Assembly: GCA_016946835.1 (NCBI GenBank) | Contig: JACVTC010000036.1 | Coordinates: 183,501 to 247,500, forward strand | Source: Neocallimastix lanati (nom. inval.) | Taxonomy: Eukaryota > Neocallimastigomycota > Neocallimastigomycetes > Neocallimastigales > Neocallimastigaceae | Length of the DNA: 64,000 nt | Direction: 5' to 3' | Translations under genes and position numbers: made by a program | The notes under the pieces: generated by a model | Told to the model about the DNA's origin: nothing | Database searches by the model: none | The model's input: the letters and a program-made list of their open reading frames with translations, nothing else | In this document: positions 52,619 through 64,000 of the stretch, piece after piece | Numbering within the stretch: the first letter of the stretch is position 1 | How the letters are laid out: the number at the start of each line of letters is the position of its first letter

Positions 52619-54704
52619 TTAATTCTGTCTATCTATAATATATTTATCTTTATATTTAAAATATATATATATATTCTAATTAATATTTTTATATAACAAA
52701 AATAATAATAAAAAAAAAAAATAAAAAATAAAAAATAAAGAATCATCAATGGGTAATGAAAATGATAATGGTAATAATACTTTTGTAAAGACCACTACAC
52801 TTTTAACTGAAACAATAACTACAACGACAACAACAACTATTAAACAATTAACTAAAATTGAAATTGAAGATAGTAGCATTATTAATGAAAAGCAAGAAGT
52901 TAAAGAACAAACATTTACTGATAAAGAAACAAAGGTTGAAGTAATTAATACCAATACCAATAATAATGATAATAATAATAATGATGGTAATAACAATACT
53001 AATAGTAATGGTAATAATGAAAGTGAATATGATAAATCACCAAAATCAGAAGAAAGTACAGAGAAAAAGGAAGAAGTGGTAAAAGTTTATGATGAAGATA
53101 AAAAGGAAGAAGATGAAGAAGATGAAAGTTTATATTCCTCGCCAGATAGAGCTAATGATTCTGGATTTGTTTCAGATGATTCAACGAGTTGTTATAGTAG
53201 TCGTTCTTCTTCTCCCTCTGGACGTAGAAGAAGAAAATCTTCTCTAAAATCACCAAATTTCCCTGGTCATCGTAAATCTGTTCAATTCAGTAATGATTTA
53301 GAAATGGTATGTTTATTTGAATGTCTTGATAAACCTGAAGATATTGGAGAAAGTCCACAATTTGTTGTCCCTGATTCAAAAGATTTAACTGCTGAAACCC
53401 CTGAAAAAGAACCAGAAGAAATAATATATAAGAATGGTATTTGTCTTATAAATATTCCTGTATTTACCCCCTTCGATATGATGAGTAATGTTATGGGATT
53501 AGAAAGTATTGAATTAGTGGATGGCAGTATACTAAAAGGTACCATACAAGTAAAGAATTTAGCTTATCATAAATTAGTATTTATTCGTTATACACTTGAT
53601 AACTGGAATACGTCAAAGGAAACTCCTGCCGTTTATACAAGTGCTGTCACTAATGGTACTGCCTTCTATAGTGATGTTGGTTTAGATCTATTTACCTTTA
53701 CAATTGATATGACTTCTCAATTTAATGCCTTTAATCATTCTCTTGTTCCACATTTTGCGGATCATCCAATTATTATGTCTTTTGCTATTCGTTATGAAGT
53801 GAATCACTGTACCTACTGGGATAATAATAATACGAATAATTTCCAATTAGAATTTGTTCAACTTCCAATATCGGAACCTTCTGTCACCCGAAAAAAATGT
53901 TTCCGTTCTCCAGGACATAAAGTATTAATGGAAATGGCTTCTCAAAAAGATCAAAAACAAAATGGTAAAAAAAAAATGAAAAATGAAAAATGAAAAATAT
54001 TATATATCTATATGTATTTTTTATTTTATTTTTATTTTTTTTTTCTTTATTTTTATTGTTATTATTTTTATAATGAAATATATTTTTTTTTATATTCTTA
54101 TTCTTATTATTATTATTATTAATTTTTTTTTTTTATTTTTTATTTTTTTTTATTTTTTTTTTTTTTTTGAAAAATTATAATAAATATATTTAAATACATA
54201 AATTTTTATTTTATTTTATTCTATTATTATTATTATTATTCTATAATTTTCTTTTATATAAAATATATATTTATATTAATCAATCCAAACTATTTTTAAA
54301 TCTTTTCATTTTATCTATTTTATATTTTAATTTTCTAAAATAATTTTTTTTTATTTTTTTTTTATTTTTTTTTTTTAATTCCTATGTTAATATTGTTAGA
54401 TCAATTAACTCATAATACAAATGAATATAAATTTAGTAGTGCTGCAGTATGTACTATTCCAGCAGCAAAATTTGCAGCAATGAAGAAAAAACGTCGTCAA
54501 CTCGTCACTCATCCACCAGTCGTTGTACCAGTATATCCTCCCCCACCTTCATCAGATTATCTATCTTCCAATAATACCATGTTCAATTCATCTTCCTATT
54601 TAATTCATCAACAACAATCGGCAGCTTATTCATCAATTTATAATACGGAATCCAGATGTGGTGGACGTTACGGTCCATCACCTTATACATTATATAATAA
54701 ATAA
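50922..54704 (+). CDS. Glycogen-targeting PP1 regulatory subunit (CBM21), GAC1-like
   Basis: Predicted to tether protein phosphatase 1 to glycogen and so promote glycogen synthase activation. Four exons (50922-51816, 52126-52518, 52741-53964, 54400-54704) join in phase 1 throughout, giving 938 residues. About 600 N-terminal residues are Asn/Ser-rich and mostly disordered. HRKSVQF near residue 610 fits the RVxF motif that binds the PP1 catalytic subunit. Residues about 670-800 form a CBM21 domain: GLESIELVDGSILKGTIQVK, NLAYHKLVFIRYTLDNWNT, FTFTIDM, SFAIRYEVNHCTYWDNNNTN (the WDNN glycogen-contact signature). The C-terminal exon adds a basic KKKRRQ and a Pro-rich PVYPPPPSS tail. The final exon is joined by phase and by an ATTGTTAG acceptor; if that intron were retained, the protein would stop at 53993 after KKKMKNEK. 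Fungal relatives are GAC1 and PIG1/2. Confidence 0.9.
52539..52619. repeat. (TTA)n microsatellite in CBM21-gene intron 2
   Basis: Begins about 20 bases after the GTAATA donor. It gives a poly-Leu read-through frame if unspliced. Confidence 0.85.
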
Positions 54705-54810
54705 ATAAATTTAAAAAAAAAAAAAAAAAAAAAATAAATGAATAAATAAATAAATAAATAAAAATAATTATAAATATATTATATGTTAAAGTTTTAATAA
54801 TAATAATAAT

Positions 54811-54845
<35 letters not shown>

Positions 54846-54905
54846 AAATCATATTTGTTACGAATAAAATTGCTTATAATAAACACACATTTTTTTTTTT
54901 TTTTT

Positions 54906-54961
<56 letters not shown>

Positions 54962-55535
54962 TAATAAATAAAAAAAAAAAATTAAAAAAAAAAAAAATTA
55001 AAAAAAAAAAAAGCAAACAACAAAAAACAACAGATATTAAAATGAATAAAATTATATGATTTTTTTTTTTTTATTTTTATTATTATTTTTATTTTATTTT
55101 TTATTTTTTTTTTATATTTAATTGTTTTTTATTTATTTTTTATTTATTTTTATATTGGTACTTTTTAAATATAAAAAAAGGTTTTTTTTTTTTTTTAAAG
55201 AAAATATAATCAGATATATTATTATTATTATTATCTCTATAGTAAAAATAAATAATTTTATTTTCCTTAATCGATAATTTAAGTTATTTCCTCTAAAAAA
55301 AATTAGATTATTATGAAGATATTTATTAGTAGTTAATATTCATATCAAAATCAAAATAAAATAAAATGAAATAAAATAAAATAAAATAAAATCAAAAGAA
55401 AAGTATCATAAATATTATTATATTATTTTACTTTTTTTTTTTTTTTTTATTACAAATTTAATTTGTTTAAAACTTTTTGTTTTAAAATTTTTTTTTTAAA
55501 AAAAAAAAATAATATATTTGTATTTTATCATATTA

Positions 55536-55673
<138 letters not shown>

Positions 55674-57400
55674 TAATATTTTATATTATATATGTCATCC
55701 CCTTACTTAATCATATTCATATTGGATTTTTTTTTTTTTTTTTTTTTAATTTTATGTTTTAAAATTTAATGTAAAATTTAAATATTAGCCAATAAAATAT
55801 TAGTTTGATTTTAATACACGAATAGAATTTAATGTAGCTCATATATATATAAATATATATTAAATATAATTTTTTTTTATACTTTTATATATAATATATA
55901 TATTTATTTTATTTATTTTGTTTTATATATTATATATATTTTTACGTAAAACATAAATGATTAAGACGATTAAAAATCAAGAAAATAAAAAATTAATATA
56001 TATGAGATATTTTTCATTTGAAACACGAAGGTAAATAAATATATACACATAAATATAAAAGTAATAAAATTAGAAACAAACAAACAAACAAACAAACAAA
56101 AAAAAAGATAAATCTTATTTTTTATTTTTATTTTTTTTTTTTGTGAATTAAATTCTGAAAAGTATTAATAATATATATTAATATATCAAAAAAAAAGTAG
56201 TAATTATTTTAAAATGAAATAATAAATTATAACAAAAGTATAAAAGTGATTATTAATATCTTTGGCTTGACTTTATCAGTATTTTATTTTATTGTTTTAT
56301 TTGTTTAGTAAAGAAAAAAAGGCAAAACATTAAAAAAAAAAAATTAGTATTAATAATAAAAATTTTTGTAATAGTATTACTATTATACAATATAATTAAT
56401 TGTTAATATTAACTATATTATTTATTATTTATTATTTATATAATTACTAATATATTAATAATATTATGTTTTGTTTTTTGTGTTTTTGATAAAAATAAAA
56501 TAAAAAAAAAAAAAAACATCCACAAAAACTTTTCTTTTTATTATAAATATAAATATAGTAATTTTTTTTTTTATAAACATTATATTAAATTAAAAAAATA
56601 AATTAAAGAAAATGTCTCCGTTTAATAATTTTTACTTTTTTTTAAAAAAAAAAGTTAAAATCAATAATTATTAAATAAATTATTAATATATTTCATATTA
56701 TTTATCTATTAAAATATATATTAATATATTAATTTATTTATTTATTTATATATTTATTATTATATTAATAATTATAATTAAAATATATAATATTTATATA
56801 AGTAAAAAAAAAAATTTTTTTTTCTGCAACTGGAAAAATAAATATAATTCATTGTCAAATGCAGTTTATAACAAACAAACCATGAGACTAATAGCCAATA
56901 ATATTAAATATTAAAAAAAAAAAAAAAAAGGAATATCATTTTTCAATATTGAAATTACAAAAGTTGACAAAAAAGGAAAGTTAAAATCAAAAACTTTAAA
57001 ATTTTTTTTTCTATTTCTTTTTTTTTTTTATTTATTTATTTTTGATTTAAAATATAATAAAATAAAATAAAAAAATAAAAAAAAAGAATAAAAATAAACA
57101 ACATCAAATATATTAAAATAAAAAAGGAATATATATAATAATAAATATAATAATTTATTTAACGTGACTCAATTAAAAGTTGATTGGAAATAAAAAAAAA
57201 AAAAAAAAAAGGAAAATTTTATTTTTAAAAGTTCCTTTTTTTTTTATCTTTTCTATTATTAATATTATACAGCTTTATAAAAATAATTATTATAAATTAT
57301 TATAAACTATTTTCAAAATAATAAATAATAATGAAAATGCTTATAATGAAAGAAATTAATATTAAAAAAAATATAAAATAATATTTTATCATTATTTTAT

Positions 57401-57438
<38 letters not shown>

Positions 57439-58660
57439 AATTTAAAAATAATAATTACAATGACAATTAATATTATAATAAAAATAAAATTTATTTTTTT
57501 CCTTCTTTAAAACGGATTTAAAATTTTATATTAATTATGTATATATTATAAATTCAATTCATAATAAAATTAATGCATGAAATTTTATATTAAAAAAGAA
57601 AAGAAAATTTTCTTTTTTTTTTTTTTTTTTTTTTTCTTTTTTCTTTTTTATAATTATGATGAAGTTAACATAACAGGAAAGTTTTTTTTTTTTGTGTTAA
57701 GTTTTTTAAGATATTTTCATTTCATATAATAATTTTAAAACTTTTTATTTTTTTCATACTTTTATTTATAATATTATAATACAATAATAATGATAGTAAT
57801 TTTTTTTATATTTATTTTTATGTACTTTAAATAATATGTAAATATATTTTATATTATAATAATAATAAGAAAGTTTCTTAATTATATTTTAGCTAATATA
57901 AAAATATATTTAAAATTTGATATAATAAATAAAAGAATAAATAAATAAAATAAATAAATGAACATCTTTTTAATAAAAGGAAAAATAATTAATGAAGGAA
58001 AAAAAATCATAAAATAATATATGATAAAATTATAAAACTTGCCAAATTTAAAATGATGGCAAGGTTATTAAAAATTATATATAAAAAAAAGTCATGTGTA
58101 GAAAAATTAAAAAAAATACAAAATTAAAAAATTAAAAAAATAAAAATAAAAGGAATGAGAGAAATTTCATTTTATTATATTGCTATTATATTGATATCAT
58201 ATATTATATTTTTATGTTAAGACTCATTTTATATTGTATATATTTTAAAATATTAAATAATTAATATTAATAAAAAGTAATATTAATAATAAAAATATAT
58301 ATAAAATATTTAAATATAAACATAAATACTAATATTAATAAGTAATATTGTATTATTATTAATAATGTCAATTAATAATAATACAATATTAATTATATAG
58401 TAATGATAATAATAAAATGTTAATATTTTTGAAAATAATAAATTTTTTATATAATTAATATATTGAAATAAAATATCTTATTCAATTATTTAATATTTAT
58501 AAATACTATTATCATTACTTATTATAATAAAGTCAAGGCCTTTATAATTTGTTAAATTTTATTAAAATTTTTATGAATGTAAATATTTAATAAAAGCCTT
58601 TTCTTTAATAATAATAATAATGAGATAGTATTTTTAAATATTATTAAAAAATATTTTTAA

Positions 58661-58719
58661 AACAAACAAACAAACAAACAAACAAACAAACAAAATAAAT
58701 AAATAAATAAATAAATAAA
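58661..58719. repeat. (AAAC)n then (AAAT)n compound microsatellite
   Basis: About eight AAAC units pass directly into about seven AAAT units. Confidence 0.85.
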
Positions 58720-58974
58720 AAGATAACAAGAAATCAAAGCAAAATCAAATAAAAAACAAAAATAAAAATAAAAATAATTAAAGATATTATATATAAATAA
58801 TAAATGAAATATTTTAAAATTTATATTTAGTTCGTATAATCGAGTAATTTTTTTTTTTTTTATCATTAAAACCAAACCAATAAAAATTCAAATAAAATAT
58901 AAATCATGTTACACTAAATCAATGCTATCTTTTCTATAATTTTTTATATTTATTATTATTTTTTAATAACAATA

Positions 58975-59082
58975 ATAAATAATAATAATAATAAATAATA
59001 ATAATAAATAATAATAATAATAAATAATAAATAATAATAATAAATAAATAAATATATAAATAATAATAATAAAAATAATAAA

Positions 59083-59163
<81 letters not shown>
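58975..59163. repeat. (AAT)n array adjoining the LTR
   Basis: Interrupted AAT/AAAT units becoming a pure AAT run from about 59086 to 59162, ending at the LTR boundary TGTTAGC. Confidence 0.85.
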
Positions 59164-59483
59164 TGTTAGCTTTATTAAATTTAGATCTATAATAATATTC
59201 CTTATGGAATATGGTATACAAGGGAAATAAGTGTATGATCTATCTTTCGGCTTTAAATAAGTAATAAAGTCACATGTTATAACATGCGTTTTCCATAACA
59301 TAAAATAAATTAAAAATTAATTAAATAAATATTAAAAGATAATTAACATAGATTTATACAAGACGATAGATCATAATACATTTAAGTAATCATTAAATAT
59401 AAATAAATAAATACACATAAATATAAATAAATACTATAAATAAATAAATTAAATATATAGTTAAATTATGAGTGCAGTCAACA
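59164..59483 (-). mobile_element. Copia 3' LTR (about 320 bp)
   Basis: In element orientation it begins TGTTGACTGCACTC, directly after the G-rich tract, and ends AAAGCTAACA at the AAT array. Contains the palindromic words TTCCTTATGGAA-like and GTTATAACATG. The exact borders should be checked against the 5' LTR, which is not in view. Confidence 0.8.
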
Positions 59484-59496
59484 CTCCCCCTCAAAT
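59484..59496 (-). other. Polypurine tract
   Basis: On the element strand TTTGAGGGGGAG ends immediately before TGTTGA of the LTR and starts about 10 bases after the polyprotein stop (59506-59504). It has the usual position and composition of a plus-strand priming site for second-strand synthesis. Confidence 0.85.
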
Positions 59497-59503
59497 AATA
59501 TTT

Positions 59504-61742
59504 TTAGATAAAAATGTTGTTTGTAAATTTTTGTATCTTTGGTCCATTTGAGTCCTTGGTTAATATGTCCGCTAGCATGTTTTCAGTATCAATATATTCT
59601 AATTTTACTTTCTTCTTTGCAATATTGTCCCTGTTGAAATGATATCTTACACTTATATGCTTTAATTTTGTATTTATTTCTCCGTTCTCCATTATTTTCT
59701 TACTTGCTTGATTATCTGTATAGATTTTAACAGTTATCCATTTGTTTAAAATTTCTTTTATTATATTTCTAATCCATAATATTTTCTTTATATTTTCGGA
59801 AGTGCTTATGTACTCTGCTTCAGCAGTAGACGTAGCAACACTTGTTTGTTTCTTGGACAACCAGCATATCGGACTTGTTCCCATAAGTATTATTCCTCCT
59901 GAGGTAGATTTTCTATCTTCCAAACAGCCGGCAAAGTCAGAGTCGGTATATGCAACAAGCTCCCCCTTTCCATTATATTCTATCTTAAATTCTTTGGTAC
60001 TATTAATATATTTTAGAATATTTATTATTTTGTTCCAATCCGATATAGTTGGATTTTCACATTTTCTTGAAGCTTTATTTACAGCGAAAGCTATGTCAGG
60101 TCTAGTACATTTCGAAAGGTATATTAAGGAACCTATTGCGCTTTTGTAGATTGTTTTATCGAAAGGTTTATTGTTTTCTGATATTTTATTATCACCAGTA
60201 CATGGTGTTTTTCTTTTCTTTGTATTATCAATATTAAATTTATATAACATATTATTTATAAAATTTTTCTGTGAAATAATATATGAATTATTTTCTTTCT
60301 TTACTTCAATTCCTAATATGTATTCAATTGGATCACATTTAGATATTTTAAATTTTGATTTTATTTTATTTATTATTTGTTTAATGTATTCGTTTTCTCC
60401 AGCGATGACCATGTCGTCCACGTATAAGCCGATAATGCATTTTGTTATATTATTTTTTGTAAATTTGAAAATACATTGTTCGGATTTAATTTGAATGAAC
60501 TCATTTTTTATTAGGAATTTTCTAATGGTATTATACCATTGTCTACCAGATTGCTTAAGGCCATACAAAGCTTTGTTGAGCTTCCAATATCCCCGCCCAA
60601 AGCGCGAATCGCCTTTAGGAATAGTAGTATAAATATCTTTATCAAGCGGAGCATTAAGGTAAGCGGCCTTTATATCTAGCTGGAAAATATTCCACTTAAG
60701 AGCAGCAGAAATAGCGAATATTAATTTAAGACCATCAATGTTTAGAGTAGGAGAATAAGTTAATTCATAATCGATTCCCCATTTTTGTTTAAATCCACGA
60801 GCAACTAAACGAGCTTTATATTTATAAATATTATTATTTGAATCACGTTTAGTGTTGAAAACCCATTTTGTGGTAATGATGTTTTTGTTTTTAGGTACAT
60901 TTTTAACAAAAGTCATAATATTATTAGAATAAAGGTTATTAAGTTCATCATTAATAGCCTCAATCCAGTTATTTTTGTCTTCACTGTTTATTGCTTCTTC
61001 ATATGTATTAGGAATGTGACAAAATATAGAAGCAATAATAATGTCGTTGATTTGGTCTAGTTTTCTACGAGAACTAATATTAGTAGGTGCAGTCTCTTTA
61101 TATTTTGGACTAAGTGGTCTTTTATAGATGTTGCCATATTCTGTATTGGCTACAATGTCATCCATAATTTCATCTTTATTAAAATCAATAACACTTGATG
61201 CATCTATAAGAGATTTATGGGCATAATTTTCTTTGTTTACTATATTATTGTTGCTAAATTTATTATTTATTTCGTTATTATTAGTAAGTGAAATTTCGTC
61301 TGATTTTTGAGAAATTTGGTTGGTTGAAGAATCGGTTATTAAAGGTAAATTCTGATTAAAATTATATGGAAGAGTTATATTTTTAAGATTTTCCATTACC
61401 GTATTTTTATTATCTGAAGGAATATTATTGATATCTATTGTAGGAGTGGAGAAATTATAGTTTTTCTTCATAGAGTCGCTGGATTTTGAATTTTGTTGAA
61501 TTAATTTATTATTTTTCGATAAAAAATTTTTATTAATAAAATTTTGATCATTTTTTGGTAAATTTTTGATATTCATTGATTTATTTGAATTATTAATAGA
61601 TTTATGTGAATCATTATTGTTGTCATATGTTATTATTGAATTATTTGAAGATTTTTTGATATGATATGAATGTGATTTTGCTTCAGCCAATAGATTTTCT
61701 TGAAAATTTTCATCATTTTTTGAAAAATTTTTATTATTAAAA
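59504..61742 (-). CDS. Copia polyprotein, reverse transcriptase-RNase H part
   Basis: Open frame of about 740 codons, in a different frame from the upstream part. After an Asn/Ser/Lys-rich linker come the RT blocks WVFNTKRDSNNNIYKYKARL, VARGFKQKWGIDYELTYSP, LDIKAAYLNAPL, ALYGLKQSGRQWY and the catalytic YVDDM. RNase H follows with AYTDSDFAGCLEDRKSTSG, STAEAEYIS, YTDNQASKK and the end block MLADILTK. The frame's first codon at 61690 is TTG (Leu), not ATG, and the frame is open upstream of it to the A-run, so this is a continuation of the polyprotein rather than a separate gene. The catalytic residues of RT and RNase H seen here are intact. Confidence 0.93.
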
Positions 61743-64000
61743 TTTTTTTTTCATATTATTATTATTTATTGTAAAATTCTGTAAATTTTGGCTTGATTTT
61801 TCATTATTTAAAAATATTTTATTTTTATCAAAATTTTCAAATTCGGTTATTTTTTCTTTTCCTTTGTTCCTGCTGGAAGTTGAGGCGGCGTAAGCAGGAT
61901 CTTCTGGTTTATATTTTTCAATAATGTTAGAATTAAAATTGGTATTCTTAGTATTATTTCTAAACTTTTTATTATAATTTTTATTTATTATTTCTAAATT
62001 TCTATTTATCTCATTCAAATAATTATTTTCAGAATTATTTTTGTCAACATTGTTGAAATTGAATTTCAATTTAAATTCACAATTATTTTTATTTTTAATT
62101 TCAGGATTAATTTTAGAATTAATTTCAACATCTTTATTTAAATTATGGTTATTTTTCTGGTTTATATCTTTATTATCAAATTCTTGATTTTCTTCATTTA
62201 ACGATATATTATTGACATGCTTATTTTTAATGTAATTACTTTTATGTTCTGTATTAGTAGTCCTTTCATTATTAATATTTTCATTTAAACTGTTTTCTTC
62301 ATTTAAGATGTTTCTTCCATTAAAATTATTTTCATTGTTCATATTATTATCTTCATTTATATTATTATCTTCATTTATAATATTATCTTCTGGATTCATA
62401 TCTTTTCTATTGTTGTCTTTCATAAATGAGAAGTAAGAGTCTTTATAATTGCTTGTTTCGTATTTGTGTTTACTAGGCTCTTCTTCAACGAATTCTACAT
62501 CGTTAGTATAATGTATTTTATTATTTTCAATATCCATGATAATATATGAATATTTTTTATCATCAAATCCCAAGAATACGCCCTTCTTAGCATTTGGTAA
62601 AAATTTTGATTTGTGTTGTGTATCATCCCTGTAATAACACACACAACCAAAGGTTTTTAAATGTTTTAACTCTACCTTTTTGTTGTAAAATACTTCATTG
62701 GGTATTAAAAATTTATTTCCTGAATGGGGAATTAAGTTATATATGTAGCATGCCTGTTTTATGGCGAAATTCCAAAAGTTTTCTGATAATTCTGCCCAAT
62801 ATAGAAGAGTTTTAGCTGAATTTCTAAGAGTTCTGTTTATTCTTTCAGCTTTTCCATTAACTTCAGGGCAACCTGGAGGAGAATAGGTTTTTTCTATTCC
62901 ATTTTCTTTACAGTATTTATTAACTGTTTTATTTTTAAATTCCTTTCCTCCATCTGATTTAAATATTTTAATATTATATTCTTCAAATTGGTTATTTAAG
63001 TACTTGAAGAATTCCACAATTAATTCGGGAGCTTCGGCTTTAGATTTTAAAGTATATATCCATACTTTTCTTGAGAATTCATCCATGAATGTAATAAAGT
63101 ATTTTTTATTATTGATAGATGAATTGTATGGACCTGAAATGTCTGAATGTATTATTTCTAATATTTTCGTAGCTTTCGGTGTTTTTCCTCCGTGTGATTT
63201 CCTTGACATTTTAGCTACTTTACATTCTATGCATTTAGGAGTTTTTATTTGGTGTAAACTTAGATATTTGTTTATGTTTTCTAGGTAATAATGACCTAGT
63301 CTTCTATGCCAAATTTCAAGGCTTTTTTCATCAACTTCGTTTAAAGCCATAATATTTTTATCCTTTTCTTCAAAGTTTTTATTAATCTTGTAAGTATTTA
63401 CTAAGAATTGATTATCATTTGTAGAATAATAAGTTCCTATATATACATTATTTGGACCCCATAAGTTAAATCTACCACGTGTATAATCATCAGTGTCAAT
63501 AATGACTCTATATCCTATTTTGGCCAGTTCTATTCCACTAATAAGATTTTTAGTTGCAGATTTTGAATATAATACCTTGTCTAGTCGTAAATATATTCCA
63601 TTAATGTAACATTCGTAAGTACCATATCCTTCGAAGCTACACATTGTCCCATTGGCACATCTTAACTTTATTTTGCAGTGAATAAAATTATTTAGCAAAT
63701 TAAAATCATTAGTTATATGTTCTCCAGCACCAGTATCATATAACCATTCACTAGTCTTATCATTTTCTTCATAATAATTGATGTTGTTTACATATAATTC
63801 CTCTTTTTTATTAGGAATTGTTATCTCCTTTGGAATAATAGAACTATCATTCACGTATTCAATTAATCCAGAAAATTTAACCTTATTGTTAATGTTTATT
63901 TCTTCTTGTTTTTCTATCAGTGCCCTTGCGTCTTCAAAATCAAAATTATCGTCATAACTACTGGCACTGTCTGGATCAGAAATTTTACTTATTAAATGTA
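61737..64000 (-). CDS. Copia polyprotein, protease-integrase part (5' end outside window)
   Basis: Open from the window edge (about 48 codons before the GTG at 63854) to TAA at 61739-61737. Features in order: acidic region; protease with WLYDTGAGEHIT (catalytic DTG); GAG-pre-integrase zinc motif IWHRRLGHYY with CIECKVAKMSRKSH (HHCC); integrase core with HSDISGPY, KSDGGKEF and PEVNGKAERINRTL supplying the D, D and E; the WDxxxxxA-like block FGCVCYYRDD and KKGVFLGFDDKKYSY; then a long Asn/Glu linker (NNENN repeats). It stops right after MKKKF at the nine-A run. With one A fewer, the frame would run directly into the RT part, so a single-base indel explains the split. Confidence 0.93.
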   Translation of the reverse strand, partial: HLISKISDPDSASSYDDNFDFEDARALIEKQEEININNKVKFSGLIEYVNDSSIIPKEITIPNKKEELYVNNINYYEENDKTSEWLYDTGAGEHITNDFNLLNNFIHCKIKLRCANGTMCSFEGYGTYECYINGIYLRLDKVLYSKSATKNLISGIELAKIGYRVIIDTDDYTRGRFNLWGPNNVYIGTYYSTNDNQFLVNTYKINKNFEEKDKNIMALNEVDEKSLEIWHRRLGHYYLENINKYLSLHQIKTPKCIECKVAKMSRKSHGGKTPKATKILEIIHSDISGPYNSSINNKKYFITFMDEFSRKVWIYTLKSKAEAPELIVEFFKYLNNQFEEYNIKIFKSDGGKEFKNKTVNKYCKENGIEKTYSPPGCPEVNGKAERINRTLRNSAKTLLYWAELSENFWNFAIKQACYIYNLIPHSGNKFLIPNEVFYNKKVELKHLKTFGCVCYYRDDTQHKSKFLPNAKKGVFLGFDDKKYSYIIMDIENNKIHYTNDVEFVEEEPSKHKYETSNYKDSYFSFMKDNNRKDMNPEDNIINEDNNINEDNNMNNENNFNGRNILNEENSLNENINNERTTNTEHKSNYIKNKHVNNISLNEENQEFDNKDINQKNNHNLNKDVEINSKINPEIKNKNNCEFKLKFNFNNVDKNNSENNYLNEINRNLEIINKNYNKKFRNNTKNTNFNSNIIEKYKPEDPAYAASTSSRNKGKEKITEFENFDKNKIFLNNEKSSQNLQNFTINNNNMKKKF

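Larger units (their letters stand above)
59164..64000 (-). mobile_element. Ty1/copia-type LTR retrotransposon, 3' part
   Basis: Minus-strand element running off the right edge. Order in the transcript direction: Gag C-terminal part or linker (edge), aspartic protease, integrase, reverse transcriptase, RNase H, polypurine tract, 3' LTR. Integrase before RT defines copia rather than gypsy. The left LTR border TGTTAGC and right border GTCAACA give the standard TG..CA ends with a TGTT/AACA inverted terminus. Coding composition is visibly less AT-biased than the flanks. The polyprotein frame is broken once (nine-T run 61743-61751). The 5' LTR, primer-binding site and target duplication partner lie outside the window. 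Confidence 0.95.

Noticed and set aside
59742-60494. Plus-strand frames of 135 and 107 codons inside the retrotransposon
   Set aside because: Antisense to conserved RT and RNase H motifs, hydrophobic, and without family resemblance.

Overview
The window is nuclear DNA from a eukaryote with small intron-rich genes in extremely AT-rich, homopolymer-laden intergenic DNA. The gene set is fungal (PRO1-type glutamate 5-kinase with a PUA domain, ALG7, calcineurin B, HUB1, a GAC1-like glycogen-targeting subunit, a hyaluronan-synthase-like GT2). It also holds an ENKD1/enkurin-type protein, a family tied to centrioles and flagella. A flagellated fungus with this base composition fits the anaerobic gut fungi (Neocallimastigomycota) best. 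That assignment is inference from content and composition, not from a search. Introns are GT..AG, usually GTAAGT, GTATGT or GTAAAT donors with TAG/AAG acceptors, and I joined exons by phase and by family conservation.

Layout. 99-1400 (+): 3' part of glutamate 5-kinase. 5027-6661 (+): unrecognised single-pass membrane protein with a signal peptide. 8051-10530 (-): nine-exon ENKD1-like protein. 12711-15462 (+): ALG7 (first enzyme of dolichol-linked oligosaccharide synthesis), divergent from ENKD1. 18230-27438 (-): very long SAM plus SNF2 (DEGH-box) ATPase with two single-base frame breaks and a 658-bp pure AAT intron repeat. 29021-29953 (+): calcineurin B, convergent with 30646-31011 (-) HUB1/UBL5. 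31012-34232: intergenic DNA with coding-like relics. 34233-37717 (-): hyaluronan-synthase-like glycosyltransferase. 37718-50921: 13-kb gene desert with a minisatellite, palindromes and faint relics. 50922-54704 (+): CBM21 protein with a PP1-binding RVxF motif. 59164-64000 (-): Ty1/copia LTR retrotransposon with its 3' LTR, cut off by the window edge.

The host genes are unrelated housekeeping and signalling genes and form no operon or cluster. Calcineurin B and the PP1-targeting subunit are both phosphatase partners, but their linkage looks incidental.

I found no tRNA, rRNA, CRISPR array or bacterial-type system, and no clear candidate for a wholly new system. The most interesting items are the SAM-SNF2 architecture with its frame breaks, the ENKD1 gene with a 20-nt microexon, the HAS-like synthase, the copia frame break, and the relic and palindrome islands in the gene-poor stretches.
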